Positions 1 through 12,400 of a stretch of DNA of 64,000 bases are shown piece after piece. The stretch lies in the NCBI GenBank assembly GCA_034336665.1, contig CM067569.1, forward strand, positions 24,463,320 through 24,527,319, written 5' to 3'. A model generated the notes under the pieces. It was not told the DNA's origin. It worked only from the letters and a program-made list of their open reading frames with translations, and searched no databases. The DNA is from Luscinia megarhynchos. Taxonomy: Eukaryota; Chordata; Aves; Passeriformes; Turdidae. Position numbers and translations under genes: made by a program. Position 1 is the stretch's first letter. The number at the start of each line of letters is the position of its first letter.

Positions 1-119
1 TATAAAGTAAGATTTTCTATCTCTACTCATTCCTGAGACACAGACTGTATTAGAACATTTCAGCTCAGCACATTAGTTTCCATCTCATGTGCTAACTAAA
101 CATACCAGCTCTTGTGGTT

Positions 120-536
120 TTAAGATTTTAAGCTATTTATTGAACAAAAGTTCTTTCAGACAATCTATGCATACGATTTCCTCAACAATATATAAATTTC
201 AAAATCTCGTCTGTCCTATTTGAAATTACTTATCCCAGAAGTTTGTGTGCAAAGAACCAAGAAACTAGACTAGCTTAATACTGATCTTAATACACAAGTC
301 TGAATATAATTTCTTATTGACTGTATTAGTCAACGGAGACTTCATGCTGGCAGGGCAGACACCTGACAATGACTGTGTGATGAGAGATGGAGAAACCTGG
401 TAGCTGAATTTGTGGCTAGACAAAGACAGGTAACAGGGCTGAAGGCACTTCACTTGATTTATGAAGAAGAGACCTTCCTATGTTAGCTAGTTTAAATGTA
501 ACATTTGTGATTTTTTTCTGTATGTTACAGAAAATG
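120..536 (-). other. TMEM254: TMEM254 3' untranslated region with AATAAA polyA signal
   Basis: On the minus strand the sequence after the TGA stop stays non-coding. A canonical AATAAA (TTTATT on the plus strand, 136-141) lies about 400 nt downstream, so the transcript end is placed near 115-120. The small ORFs here in other frames have no family resemblance. The first 115 bases of the window lie downstream of this gene and show nothing recognisable. Confidence 0.55.
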
Positions 537-3500
537 TCATTTTCTCCTCCATTGTTCTTGAGAAGTACTCCTACTGAAAGGAACGAGTATAAACACAACA
601 GAGCAAACCCAAGGGATTTCACATTTCCAGTAAACAATGCCATCAGGCATAGCTGTATTTTTGTGTTTATAATCCCACCTGCCATGTTTTCAAATTAGTG
701 CAGAAGGTGGAGAACAAGGGCTTAAGAAATATACCTGTTGATACAAAGCAAGCTTAATGAATAAACCATATGCAGCAATGCAGGCCAAAAGCCAATGAAA
801 ATACTACTGCCAATTAACAAATCTGTGCCTGAGTCCTCAAAGTTTTTCCCTTTTGATGTTGCCAAGTAGACATAACTTTTACATAAGTAAAAATAAATGG
901 TGTTTGGTGCTCACAGAAGTACAGCTGTTAGGTAATCTAAACAGATGATGAAGAGCAGGCCACCTCTGCTCTTTTTTTTGGTGGGTTTTAACACTACTCT
1001 GTAAAACCTCATTAGTAAAATTAATTACAATACATTCACTTGGTATGTTCACTGGTAGTCAAGTTTCCTCATACTTAAAAGAGCCACCTTAGGCCCAGAT
1101 ACCCATTTATTTGCACACTCAGACTTAAAGTTTTAATTTAAGGCTACATAACTTAAAATGAGAGTCTGATAACCACAGAGTTTTTAGTAACTCTCATTCT
1201 GAAAGTCAAAGTTATTAATCCATATTCTACTGTCTCTTAAAAAAACACCTCCTTATGCAGTGTTCTGTGAAACAAAATCCTGCTGCTTCCAAGAGCTGTT
1301 ATGGGAGAAGCCTGGGACAGACAGCAGTAAGTGACCCAAATGAAGTGGAAACCCATCATTTGTATCATGGCAAACAGACTGGCCACCTACTCTGCAGAGC
1401 ATGAGAACCCAAAGAGCAGCTATATTCTTCTGAATTACAGCAACCATGAGTCATATGAACAGATGGATGATGTGTTTGGACAGTGCTCTCTCCAGGTAAA
1501 TTGTTATCCTAACCTAAGACTTATATGGCCTTGCTTGTACAGTCCCATCAGTACAAGTATTTTATCCCACTGACCTGCAGATGCAAGGAGATCTCAAAGT
1601 CCCCAGATGAAAGTGTCCAATTGTATTCCCACAATACAGACCCAACTGTTTAAGTGTGTGTTAGCAGTATTGCAATCCTGATGAGGTAACATCTGATAAA
1701 ATGGTAACACCTGAAGTTATCAGACTTTTTCTACACTATCTGTGGCTCCCTCTGCCTCCTGAGCAGCAGTGTTACCCAGGGAACAGGGAGCTCAGAGGCT
1801 GCCAGACAAGCTCTGGCAAACATTGCTGCTGCCAGTTCTGCAAGTTGCCAGCCCTTGGTTTTGCTGTCCTGCACAATAGAAACCACTGGGAGAATTGGCA
1901 GCACCAACTGTGGAGGACAGCAAACTATCACTGCAGCAAGAATTTTAGCAGCACCCTCTGAATTCACTGCTGCTGAGAGCCACCACAGTCAGTCTGTAGC
2001 TTATGCTACTGGATTCAGAAATCCTTTGCAGAAAACCTATGTTGGAGTGAGAGGAGGGAACAACTTACTGGCATAACTTGATACCGTAGAGAGCTTCCAC
2101 TATGTGGATCAACCAGGATACCCAGAACCTGATGGAAAGAAAACATGGTTCATTGTGTTGAGAACTACAGAAAAGACTGTTGTACCCAAGATGCACTAGA
2201 GAGAATATAAATCTGGAAGCACTGAAGCAACAACTTACTTTAACCTAGAAAGCAAGGGGTGTTTTTCATCTTGAAAAAACCCCACAAGTGTATACTTAAA
2301 AGAAACTGAAGCCCATGAGAAAATCAGAGCAACTGTAGCTTGTGCAATAAGCCTTGATCTTCCTATCTGAAGCATCCACTAGGCTTCCAAAACTTTCAGC
2401 ACTTAAGATTAAGCCAAAAAGCCAAATGCTTAGTGAAAGCAGTACAAGTTAATCTTAGTTAAGCATGCAAAATCTATCCTTTTACTTACACAAGTATTTT
2501 TAGTGGTCCTAAGGAGCTACTTAAGTTTTTACAGATTTAATTCTATGAAAACAACTGTGTATATAGATTCAAGATATATAATGTGACTTGATAAGCCACA
2601 CTCGGCCTACAAAATTTTACACAGAAGATTTGTAGGAAAAAAGTTAGGATATTCAGTTAGGATCAATTTAATACCTTGCTAAAGCAAAAGATGCTCTGAG
2701 AAAAGATGGAGGTTCTACACAATGCATGGTAAAATAAACAAGAAAGCCCTACTGATTTCTGTTTTTACAGGAAGTCAGCAATCTCAAGGAAGTATTTTCC
2801 AGCTCTTTTGTTAATTAAGGTAGCAAAAATTAAATTTTGTAACCCAGAAAAATTTAGCACTATACAGTTTGTTCAGCAGGTTATTTCTCATGTAAATCAG
2901 GATAAGTGAGTACCAGGGTAGAAAATGTCCTTTAATTGAAGCTGGATAAAAAAAGATTCCTAAAGAAAGAAATGGACTGCACTAGGAACAACCAGAGAAA
3001 ATAAAGGCTTTCTGTAGATGGCACAAGTGTAACTTTGGACTAATAACTGTCATCAAAAGTCATATCTTAACATTTTACCCTTTCTTGTTAAACCATCACT
3101 GATGCCAAATTCTAAGTTGAATTTTTAAACTATCAAACTGGTTTTAGCCTGTCTAGTCCTCTACATACTTATTACCCCACACCCTTAATTATAATGAGCT
3201 TGAAAGGGGAGCTCTTTAAATCTAATTAACAACTGGGTTACAGGAAAGCTTGTTAACACAGACTAAGTCCAAAGTCAGAAAGAGGCAAAATAATTACATA
3301 GTCAAATACTACTTACATGTAGCATACCCACTTGTGGTGGTGTTCCACTAAATAATTAAGGAAGGTACCAAATATTCCCAGGTAACTATAAGGTATAGTT
3401 GAAGGCCAAAGCGTTACCCACTAAAACAAAAACAAAAAAAAATAGTTATCTGACTTCAAGGTAGAACTACTAACAATTTAACCTTCAAAATCACTTTATT

Positions 3501-5154
3501 TTTGACCCCCATGAATTTAGGGCTCACTTATTCATCGTACTTAAATTCTTTCATTCCATTAATCTTGTCCAAGGCCCATATTCCTCCAGAAGCCCTTGAA
3601 AGATTCCAACTAGGAAATTTCTATTCCTTGACATACCAGATGCCAAGGGGATAAGTTTAAGGTTGCTGTCTGGGTACCAAGAGTGCATCTGCACACTAAG
3701 TGGCATTTAAGTTATAAGCTCATTACTGATTAGACATGGAAGCTGCAAAACCTACATTGTCTTTGTCCTGAAGAAGTTAATCTGAGGCAAGTGACCTGAA
3801 GAAGCCAAACAATGAACACACTGTTTAGGAGAAATAACTATTTATCTAAAACTAGGGGAGCAGTCCTTCTTTTGTCCCCTAAAAAAGGAAAATGTCAGAT
3901 TTTTGTTTCTTTTTAACGGGGCACAGAAGATAGCTGAGCACAAATCCCAAGACCAGGGATGCAGAGTTTCTTTCCAGGACTCTTTCCTGTCACAGTGTCT
4001 GCAGTGTTTAGGCACTGTGCACCCTGGTTCTCACAAGCCAGGGAGGAGAAGCAGGAGTGAGTGATGAGCTGTGCACTTCAGAGTCCACTGGGGACAGAAG
4101 GTGAGCACTAGGCCAGGCCAAAGGTCACACTGCCTTATCTTGCTTCTGGTATCAACGCTGCAGATTCTCACTGGATGTAAACTTAGTCATGCCAAAGATG
4201 TGGTGAGGTGATGGGTTTAAAGAGGGAATCTGCTTAAAGCTCATTCTGCTTCTTGAGACAGTCCAAAAACTGTTTTGTGAGTGGCTTGATGTCCTTGACC
4301 ATCATTTTTACAGTGGTGGTTGTTACAATTAGAAAAAATCTGTGCACACAGAAGGAAAATCACAACATGTGAAAGTCCAGGGATGACTTTCATAAACTCA
4401 TCAGATACATCAAAGAGTCATTAATATCCCTGTTCCAGTAATCCAACCTAACTTAGCTAAAGCCTGCTTTTGGAAGTTAAGACAACGCGGTGACTGAACT
4501 CGTGTGTTTTCCAGCACCACCAGTTTGTACAGCCTGTGCCTCCTCTGTAAATGCTCCTTATGGACTGGCATGCCCCACAGCTGTCCCGAGCGAGCCGTGC
4601 TGATGCCCAGCACCTCAGCTCGCAGCTCTGGGAATGCTGCAGTTCTGGAATGCTGCAGCCCCTTCCCGTTCCCCTCAGCTCTGGGAATGCTGCGGCCCCT
4701 TCCCAGGCACCTGCCCCGCAGTTCGGGAATGCTGCAGCCCCTTCCCGTGCCCCTCAGCTCTGGGAACGCTGCGGCCCTTCCCACGCACCTGCCCCGCAGT
4801 TCGGGATGCTCTGGCCGGGCCACGGCCTCGCTTCCCTTCGCAGCCAGGTGGTTTCTCCCTCTCTCTGGCCTTCCCGCATGCCTCTGTCCAGCCTCCTCCC
4901 TGCCTGCCCACCGCAGCCTTTTTCTCACAGTTTACTTTAGGGAGCGGCGTTTCCGCGGAAACCTGTGCAGGGACCTGTTCCACGCAAGCTTCTGAACGAT
5001 CTCCCTCCTTCCCTCCTTCCTTCCTTCCCTCCCTCCCCGCGCCGCTCCTTACGCCGAGGACGACCATGCCGAAGATGATGGCGACCATCCAGATGAGCCG
5101 GGAGCGCTGGAAGTGGCAGCTGCCATCGCGGCCTCGCTCCGTTGCCGCCGCCAT
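537..5154 (-). CDS. TMEM254: TMEM254 homologue, small multi-pass membrane protein (4 coding exons)
   Basis: Coding exons on the minus strand are 5154-5053, 3420-3317, 806-735 and 678-537 (stop TGA at 539-537). Phases close exactly (0, 2, 2), giving about 139 residues against about 123 in human. Exon 1 carries an FQR..L.W start of the first membrane helix. Exon 2 reads WP..IPY..LG..G, then a LVEHHH block matching the family's LVDHHH. Exon 3 has a GFW-led hydrophobic helix. Exon 4 has KHK, ten residues, then W, the same spacing as human KHK(10)W, then a hydrophobic helix and a basic tail. Introns 1 (3421-5052) and 3 (679-734) are GT-AG; intron 2 is 807-3316. An in-frame ATG lies 15 nt upstream (5169), but 5154 matches the human MA.A start better. 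The molecular function of TMEM254 is not established; it is predicted to be an integral membrane protein. Identity rests on recalled human sequence and motif spacing; sequence divergence is high. Confidence 0.85.
807..3316 (-). other. TMEM254 intron 2, no additional gene seen
   Basis: About 2.5 kb of AT-rich intronic DNA between exons 2 and 3. No ORF with recognisable domains, RNA gene or clear interspersed repeat was found. The acceptor offers two tandem AGs (CAGTAG on the minus strand, plus 804-809). Both keep frame and differ by one codon. Confidence 0.6.
4623..4810. repeat. GC-rich tandem repeat, period about 79 bp, in TMEM254 intron 1
   Basis: The phrase CAGCTCTGGGAA.GCTGC recurs at 4676 and 4755, a spacing of 79. 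A sister phrase GCAGTTCGGGA recurs at the same spacing, so each unit is itself two related halves of about 40 bp. A shortened copy begins near 4623. The repeat keeps several frames open on both strands, which explains the overlapping alanine/proline-rich ORFs here; none is treated as a gene. Confidence 0.8.
5000..5040. repeat. CCTT/CCCT polypyrimidine tract
   Basis: A simple CT-only run lies just inside intron 1, next to the first TMEM254 donor (GTAAGG on the minus strand, plus 5047-5052). It is a low-complexity tract with no coding meaning. Confidence 0.8.
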
Positions 5155-5345
5155 CCCGCCGGGCCGCACTGTGAGGGCGCGCCGCGCCGCCGCTAAGGCC
5201 GGGCTCGGGGGGGCGGGGCCGGGCTCGGGGGGGCGGGGCCAGGCTGAGGGAGGCGGGGCCTGACTGAGGGGCGGGGGGAGGTGCCTCGGCCCCCCGGGCG
5301 GGCCCTGGGCGGGCGCGGCCTAGCACCGCCTGCCCGCTGGAGGGA
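5155..5345 (-). promoter_or_regulatory. TMEM254 CpG-island promoter with tandem GC boxes
   Basis: Immediately upstream of the TMEM254 start is a CpG-dense stretch. It contains repeated GGGGCGGGGCC GC boxes (Sp1-type) at about 5207-5219, 5229-5239 and 5254-5260, within two near-identical copies of a roughly 20-bp unit. No TATA box is evident, as is usual for housekeeping-type avian promoters. Confidence 0.6.
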
Positions 5346-5389
5346 GCCCCGGTGTTACCGGGTGTCGGCTCCTGCGTCTGGCTCCCGCA

Positions 5390-6034
5390 AGCCCAGGCCG
5401 AGGGCAGCGTGCCTGGGAAGTGGCCTAGCGGAGAAAGATTGGGGGTGCTGATCGATGGTGGCTGAACTTGAGCCAGCAGTGTGCCCGCTTGACCACTGGC
5501 ATCCTGGCAGTAGTGTGGGCAGCAGGACCAGGCAGGGATCATCCCCTGTGCTTGGCGAGTGAGGCCACACCTCGAGTGCTGTGTCCAGTTCGGGGCCCCT
5601 CGGTTTAGGAAGGATGCTGAGCTGCTGGGGTGTGTCCGGAGGAGGGCAGCAAGGCTGGTGAGGGCTCTGGACTAACACCAGCACTGCGAGGAGCAGCTGA
5701 GGGAGCTGGGGGTGTTTAGCCTGGAGGCAGGAGATTCAGGGGAAGCTTTATCAGTCTCCACACGGACCTGAAAGGAGGTTGCAGCCAGCTGGGAGTTGAT
5801 CTCTTCTCCCAGGCAACCAGTGGCAGGACAAGAGGACATAGTCCGCAACCACACGAGGGGAAGTTTGGGGTGATTAGACACCGAAACGGGCTGCCCAGGG
5901 AGGGGGTGGTGTCACCGTCCCTGGAGGTGTTTAGGGAAAGACTGAGCGTGGCACTCAGTGGTGTTCAGTCAGGCATAGGTTGGACTCGATGGTCTCAGAG
6001 ATCTTTTCCAACCCAATCGCTTCAGCGATTCTGT
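5390..6034 (+). mobile_element. CR1 LINE, 3' part (end of ORF2 plus 3' UTR)
   Basis: The text follows the chicken-repeat-1 consensus over about 640 bp: the ORF2 tail with the 'gccagcagtgtgccc', 'ggcatcctggc' and 'gtgaggccacacctcgagt' blocks, the 'gggctgcccaggga' block, and the final 'ttggactcgatggtctcagag...ttccaaccc' end. It is 5'-truncated, as CR1 copies normally are, and degraded by frameshifts. It lies between TMEM254 and the homeobox gene, in plus orientation. Confidence 0.92.
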
Positions 6035-6303
6035 ACCGAACGCAGCGTGGAACAGCACAGCAGCTGGAGTGAGCTTTGCGATGTGACCCCTTGTTGCTTT
6101 ACCGCGGCGGTCTGCTCAGGGGCGGATGAACCGCAGGGAACGGGGCAGTGGCAGCAGCTGTGGCTGAGGCGCAGCCCCGGCTCCGCGGCAGCTCCGCCGC
6201 GGCCCAGCCCGTGCGGTACCGGTACCGGAGCGCCCTCCGGTGGCACCGAGCGGGAGGCGGCTCCCGGCCTGTCCCGGCGCCGCCCGGGAGCGCGGGGCTG
6301 ATC

Positions 6304-6439
6304 GGGACACGCGGGGCTGTCCCGGGAGGGCGAGGCTGTCCCGGGACACACGGGGCTGTCCCGCGACACACGGGGCTGTCCCGGAACACACGGGGCTGTC
6401 CCGCGACACACGGGGCTGTCCCGGGACAGGCGCTGTCCC
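6304..6439. repeat. 20-bp GC-rich minisatellite of imperfect hairpin units
   Basis: Regular 20-bp units begin at 6343, 6363, 6383 and 6403, with degenerate units at 6304 and 6327 and a shortened one at 6423. Each unit starts near GGGACA and ends TGTCCC, so every unit is an imperfect inverted repeat. The array lies about 270 bp beyond a CR1 3' end in a CpG-rich patch. Open frames through it on both strands are repeat artefacts. Confidence 0.9.
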
Positions 6440-9400
6440 TGCCGCTGCACACCCGGGGCACAGGCCGCAGTGCCGCTCGCTGCTGGCTGAAACAAACAGC
6501 TCCTGACCTTCCTGCTACTGAGCACTCGTTATCTAGAACAGTACAGAGTGCCTTCCCTTCTGGAAAACTAGCCATTCCAAGCGTATTAAATCCAACGCTT
6601 CTGTGCCCTTTGGGGAATGTGGTCTCGGTGACAAGTCACCAGGGCCTTGGGACAGATGCTCAGGGGTAGAAATGTTGGGGCGCGCCTATGCTTTCCTTTG
6701 AGCTTTGCGCCTGTTTGCTTGGCATGACTGACAGTATAGACACACTGCAAAATGTTCACTGTGCTCTTCTTTCTCCAGGCCTGAAGGCTAAACACATTGC
6801 TCTCTTAATTATGTGTTAAAGGCGTGCCTGTGCTCTCCCCCCCCCCCCTTTTCTTTTTTTCCTTCTTTTTCTGGGGTGTTCTTTGGAGATTACAGGAGAG
6901 TTTGGTAAAAAAAATCCTGCTGTGGTAAAATTGTTCTTGGTAATCCCATCTACAAATCCCATTGAGGCTAGCTATGTGGAATTACACCTGATTAATAAAT
7001 TTCCCTGTGTTGCCTTTGCTGATGCAGGAGAGAAGAGTGTGTGGCCCCACTTACATCTTAGTATCTGGAAGAAATTTCTAAAATTAAACTTTTTGTGTTT
7101 TTTTTTCCCTCGGGTTTGTTTGCTTTGCTTTGATTTGGCTTTTTGTAGCCCATTAGTTAATTTCTTCCTCTTCAGAACATTTTACACAATTGCTTCTGCC
7201 TGTAATGCCGTGCCCGAAGGTGGTGCTGAGATCCTGGGACTGCCCTGCACAAGGAGAGCCCGCATTGCCCCGCACCAGGAACATCACAGCAAGGCTCGTG
7301 TTGAGGAATGCAGTCAGAAAGCAGCTCAGGGATAAGGGATGGCCGGGCTAAGGGATGGCCGGGCTATGGGATGGCCGGGATGAAGGGGTGGCCGGGCTGC
7401 TGCCCGGCAGTGGCTGCAGAGGGCAGTGGATGCACAGCAAAGGCACGGGCTGGCAGCACCCGGCGCTGCTGCTGCGTTTGCCCTGTTACACTGGCCTTGG
7501 TGGCCTTGGTGGCCAGGTGGGGTCAGAGATGCTGCTGTGTCACCCGTCCCACCACACTATAGTGAGGACCGCCCGCACTGTGACATCGTGGGCAGAGGAC
7601 TGGGAGTTTTCTTTCTCTGTTGCCAAAAATAATTGATATATCTTTTAATTAAGTGATATTCTTCCAGCTTCATGTGTGGCAGCAGCCCCCACTCGCTGCC
7701 AGCCCTGTTGACTGTCGTGGGTAGCTCTACCAGCCCCGGGCATCTCAACAGCCTTGGACCTGAATGTGCAATAGTTCATGAAGACAGCTCCCTGCTCAGA
7801 CCTTTTCTAATTCCATTTCTAATCCAGGACAGCATCTTTTTCCTGACTTTTTAAGGCAGGCTATTACTCTTGAGTCTTTAGAGTATTTAAGAAGCTGAAT
7901 ATAGTTCCAGTTTTAATATTTTAAGCCAGAAGACCTGTAGCATCATCCAGTCTGGCCAGCACACCCTATTAAATATTATCTTGTTTCTCTGAATAGAGGT
8001 CAGTGACTTGCACTTACTTACAGGATACTTTTCAAGGGGCATTTTGTTTTACTTTGAAGGTGTCATAAAACAGGTCCACAGCTTTTGTTGATTAATCTTT
8101 CTTGTGTTTCTAAGTTGTTGTTAGATACACCTGATAACTAATTTTGAAGCAGTCATTTCCCAGAGTAACTGAAAAGCTTGCTCTATTGTATTTTGCAAAA
8201 GTTTGCAATTTTGCTCTCATATTTTTGATAGATTAGTTATCTTTGTGCCTTCAGCATTGGAAATGTTGTCAGTGATTTGCATTTATTGACAAGTATCATC
8301 TAAACTGGAAACAAAAAAACCAAACACTATTATGTGAATTATTAAAAAAATGCAAAACACATTCACTTTGCCGAGTTTACAGAAAGTAAAACTATTTCAC
8401 CATAACTTCTGAGATTTGTACTTTGATTTCCTTTCATTTTATCCTAATCATTGCCAAAAAATGAGTGAATGGTGTGCTGTTATGAATTGGCAGCTCTCAG
8501 CAGCATGCCACAGCCCAGACCACCACCAAGGCTGAGTGCAGACAGCAGGCAGCTCTGGCCATGCTTACCAAAGCCAGATTTAGAGTTGGAGTTTGGAACA
8601 CACGTGTCAGTTGTGACAGGGTTGCCACAGCTCCCTGTCCTTTCTCAGGCCTTTCCTGTGCTGGAGAACATGCAGATATTGGTAGGAAGCAATCAACACA
8701 ACTGCCAGCCCCATGACAGGGCTCTGTAAGCCCTGGAGAAGATGAACTAACCCAGCTTCACCCTGCTGCAGGCTGCACAGATTGCTGAACTGAGTCTGTT
8801 TAATAGTAGTTGAGGGCATAGAAAAGAGGGAAAGCCTAATCTAAAAAAAAGAAAGGAAAAAAAAAAAAAGATGGAACAGAAAAAAAAAGCATGAAAAAGC
8901 ATATTCCCTCATAATTGCACACAAACGTTTTTTTTCCTTGCATTTGTATTACTTGGTTAAGATTGAAACTAGAATGGTATTAAACACTCAAGTACTTTAA
9001 AAATAATCTAAACCTGGAAGAGATGCTCATGAAATCAAAAGGTAAAGAAACCACAGTACCTTGAGGATGGGACTTACCATCTTTGAGGTAAGTCAAGTTT
9101 ACCAAACTTTGAGGTTTAAAAGACAGTAACATTCATTTTGAAATTTTCTTTTTTACACTGAATCTGTATCCAGGGAGTCCCGAGGTCTCCACAGTGAGAT
9201 GGGTTCATGTGTACACTGAGATGGGTTAATTCTACTGACACAACCAGATGGATCTGTGCATTCTTTCTGCTTAATCCCTGAGACACATTTCACGTGCCAT
9301 TTACAGCAATAGATAACTCTCTTCAGTTTTCAAATACTAAAGTTCCTGTTGCACCTACTAGTGGAGAAAATTGTTCCCTCTTCAGTTTAGAAACATTTGC

Positions 9401-12400
9401 TATCTCTAACTTAGAGATATTGACTATCTCACTTCCATCGGGAAGTACAAAGGGTATTTGCCAGGTAGTCGGCCTCTTTTGTTTGGTGTTCTCTGTGGAT
9501 GCCAGAGAATAGATAGAGACACGTTAGCTCCTCTCTGTCTTTTAAAATTCCTTTAAAAAAAAGAAAAAAAAAAAGGAGGAGGGGAGGGAGGATTAGTCAA
9601 ATTCAGAACAAATTTTATGGCATGAGTCATCATGTTAGAGTCGGTGATGTGACTTGTTTAAACAGCAACTTTCTGTATAAGTAAGAACTTAGGGATAGGG
9701 CTTTTCCTAGGAAGTTACTTGAAAATAAACTGGAACCCATTTTAAAGTGGATTTGAAGCTGGTAAAAAAGAGATGGGATGCGTTCAGGGAAAGTTGCCGA
9801 AGGAAAAAGAATTATCAACAGGACTTTTTTAAAATCAGAGCTAAATGGCACAATGCTATAATGAAACCATTGCAAGAAATGCCTAGTTCCTAAGGTAGCT
9901 AGTTAACCTGACTATTCCCCTGCCACTTTTAATTTTTAATGGGGACTCAGAATTTTATCACCCTAATCTTTTAGTTCCAAGACTAGAGAAGCTGAGGAAA
10001 AGTCCGGTCTTTTAAAATATTTTGTGCTGCAGTTTGACAAGCATTGTATTTTGAGGTTAGTGGACAAGATTTCCAGCAGATTCCCATCCTTACAGGAAAT
10101 GTTGTGTGTAATGAGATGTGCATAAGAAGGAACAATGTGCTATAGTAATCCTGTTCATTGCTGTGGTGAACAGCCTTTGCTACTAGAAGTGACTAAACCT
10201 TTGCATATGTCTGCTGTATCCTTGTCATTGGATTCCTTGGGTGTTTGATAAAACTACTTCTATCAACTTTTAAAGCACAATTATGAGCAAAATTCAAGTC
10301 TTGGAGATTGTCAGCTATAAAGGTCCCAGACAAATACTTTATTTTTTGTAAATATTAAGCAAAAAGAAACATCTTTAAGTTAGAAATATTTTGAATTCTC
10401 ATTGACTTTACTACAGATGCAATTTGTGCAATTTTTAGAGCTGAATTTATGTCAGAGTTCCATATGCTTATCCTAACAATACCATTGTGGGGGTTTTTCT
10501 CATATTAAAAAGGAAAAGGAAGGTGAAACAGCCACCATTATCATGATGTGCTTCAACCAACACTGCCTTAATAAGCCTTTGCAAAGAGACAGCCAAGGCT
10601 CAGCAGTTTGAATTCCAGGTTGCACAGAGAGCTTCAGTTTTGACCACAGTTGCACAGTTTACAGTTCTGTTTGTTTTTCTGCTGGAAGTCAGTAACCTGA
10701 GTCCTACTAAAAATATTTTGTGGACATCTCTGATGTCTTTCTTTGTTACATGAGGTAGCTTTAGAAAATGAAATATTAACAAGTAACATCCATTCGAAAT
10801 CTCAGTTTATAAATGTTGGATTTATGCTACATGGATTTGGTGGAATTTTAGAAATTAGATATGAACTACAAGTATTTGACAGATTTTTTTTTTTAAGGTA
10901 AAGGAGCAAAAAAAAGATTTTATGTCATATCTAATAAAACTGAATGTACTTTGCAAGGATAAATTGTGACCAGACAGCCTTATACATGTTGGTCATGTTG
11001 GAAAAATCTGAGTAGTGTAGACTATTCAAAAGCATATTTCATACAGATCCAGGGCCGTGATTCTTCCCACTAGTGTCCAACTTCACATACAGTGATTGTA
11101 ACAGGATGAAGAAGTAAATCTCCAACAGACTCTCAGCATTTTGATGCCTTGTTCTGTCCTTTAGCCACTGCATGACAGTGCATGTGTATTTTAATATATA
11201 GTGTTTGATACTTGACACTATTTCTTCTTTCTCTCTGAAGGAATTCCTAACTCTTCATTATTGCTTCCTATTTGTAAAGACACTGCCTTAAGTTGCCAAG
11301 TGGTATGGCAGTAAACACAGAGTGCAGTGTTGAGAAAAAGTAAAGGCTTCCATTTAGTTTACTGCTCTTGAGGGTACATTGGTCCAACTAATGGATCTTT
11401 TTTGTGCTTCTCATTTAATGAACAAGACATGTCAATTGATACAGTTTTCTAGTCCTGAGTATTTTTCCTATGTGTTTGCAATAAGAATATTGTGATGGAA
11501 AAACTAAGTGCAGTAGAAAAAGGCCAGTACAGATCTAGCAAAGAAATGGGGTCACTGACTAGCAGATGGGTGAGATAGATGGGAAGCATTTTTCACTACA
11601 GCCACATGGGTAGGGGTGTTATTTGGGAGATGAGGAGGAATAGGATTGACAAGGGAGGTTAGAGCAATAGTTCTTTAAACAGGGAGGGGAAGACTCCAGA
11701 CAACTTGTCTCCAGTCCTAGCAGACGAGCCTTAAGGCCAAATTCACTCGTCTTCAGGTGACTAGTTATCATAATCAAGTTCAACAGACTATGATGTTGAG
11801 ATGTGTTGTATTTCTATAGTACCATGTGGGTGTACTTGTATCCTGTCAGCACAAGAAGAAGATAATCCTTTTCCTAAAAGGTCTGCAGTTCAGAGGTCTG
11901 ATCCTCTCGGGTGCTAGGAGTCCAGTGGTGTTTCTGCAGCTGATCAGTCACAGGATATATCTGCAGTTACACAAACAGCATGAGTGAGGACGAAGACAGA
12001 CACTTTCTCACCCAGGAAAGGAGACAGGGAAAGAGATGGCACAGACTACAGGGAAAAGCATTGCCATAAAGTAATGTAGCCTGTGAGCCTGACTGTACTG
12101 GGCATGAACTACCTCTACATTTAAAGGGAATCACGTTTATCTCAGTGGTGCTGCAGCAAGCGAGGGCTCACCAGACTGAACTGTGCTCAGTAACCCTCTG
12201 GAGGCCCAGGCTGGATTTCTGGAGGATGTTTTATCCACAATTTTTTTATGTTTCCTGAGGGAGGACTTTAGTGACCACAGGTTTGCTATTGCATGGCTGT
12301 GTGGCTTTTCTACGTTGTGTTCAAAGGTGTCAAGAATACTGATATCCTGTTCATTAAGCTTATTAAACAGGGAAATCCTACTCCAGCCCATTCCTGCACT

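Noticed and set aside
4410..5542. Overlapping 160-210-codon ORFs on both strands near the TMEM254 promoter
   Set aside because: They arise from the 79-bp tandem repeat and GC-rich island. Only the TMEM254 exon 1 frame (5154-5053) continues into recognisable exons.
6022..6669. ORFs of up to 173 codons on both strands over the 20-bp minisatellite
   Set aside because: A repeat of 20 bp cycles through all frames without stops. The peptides are repeat translations.
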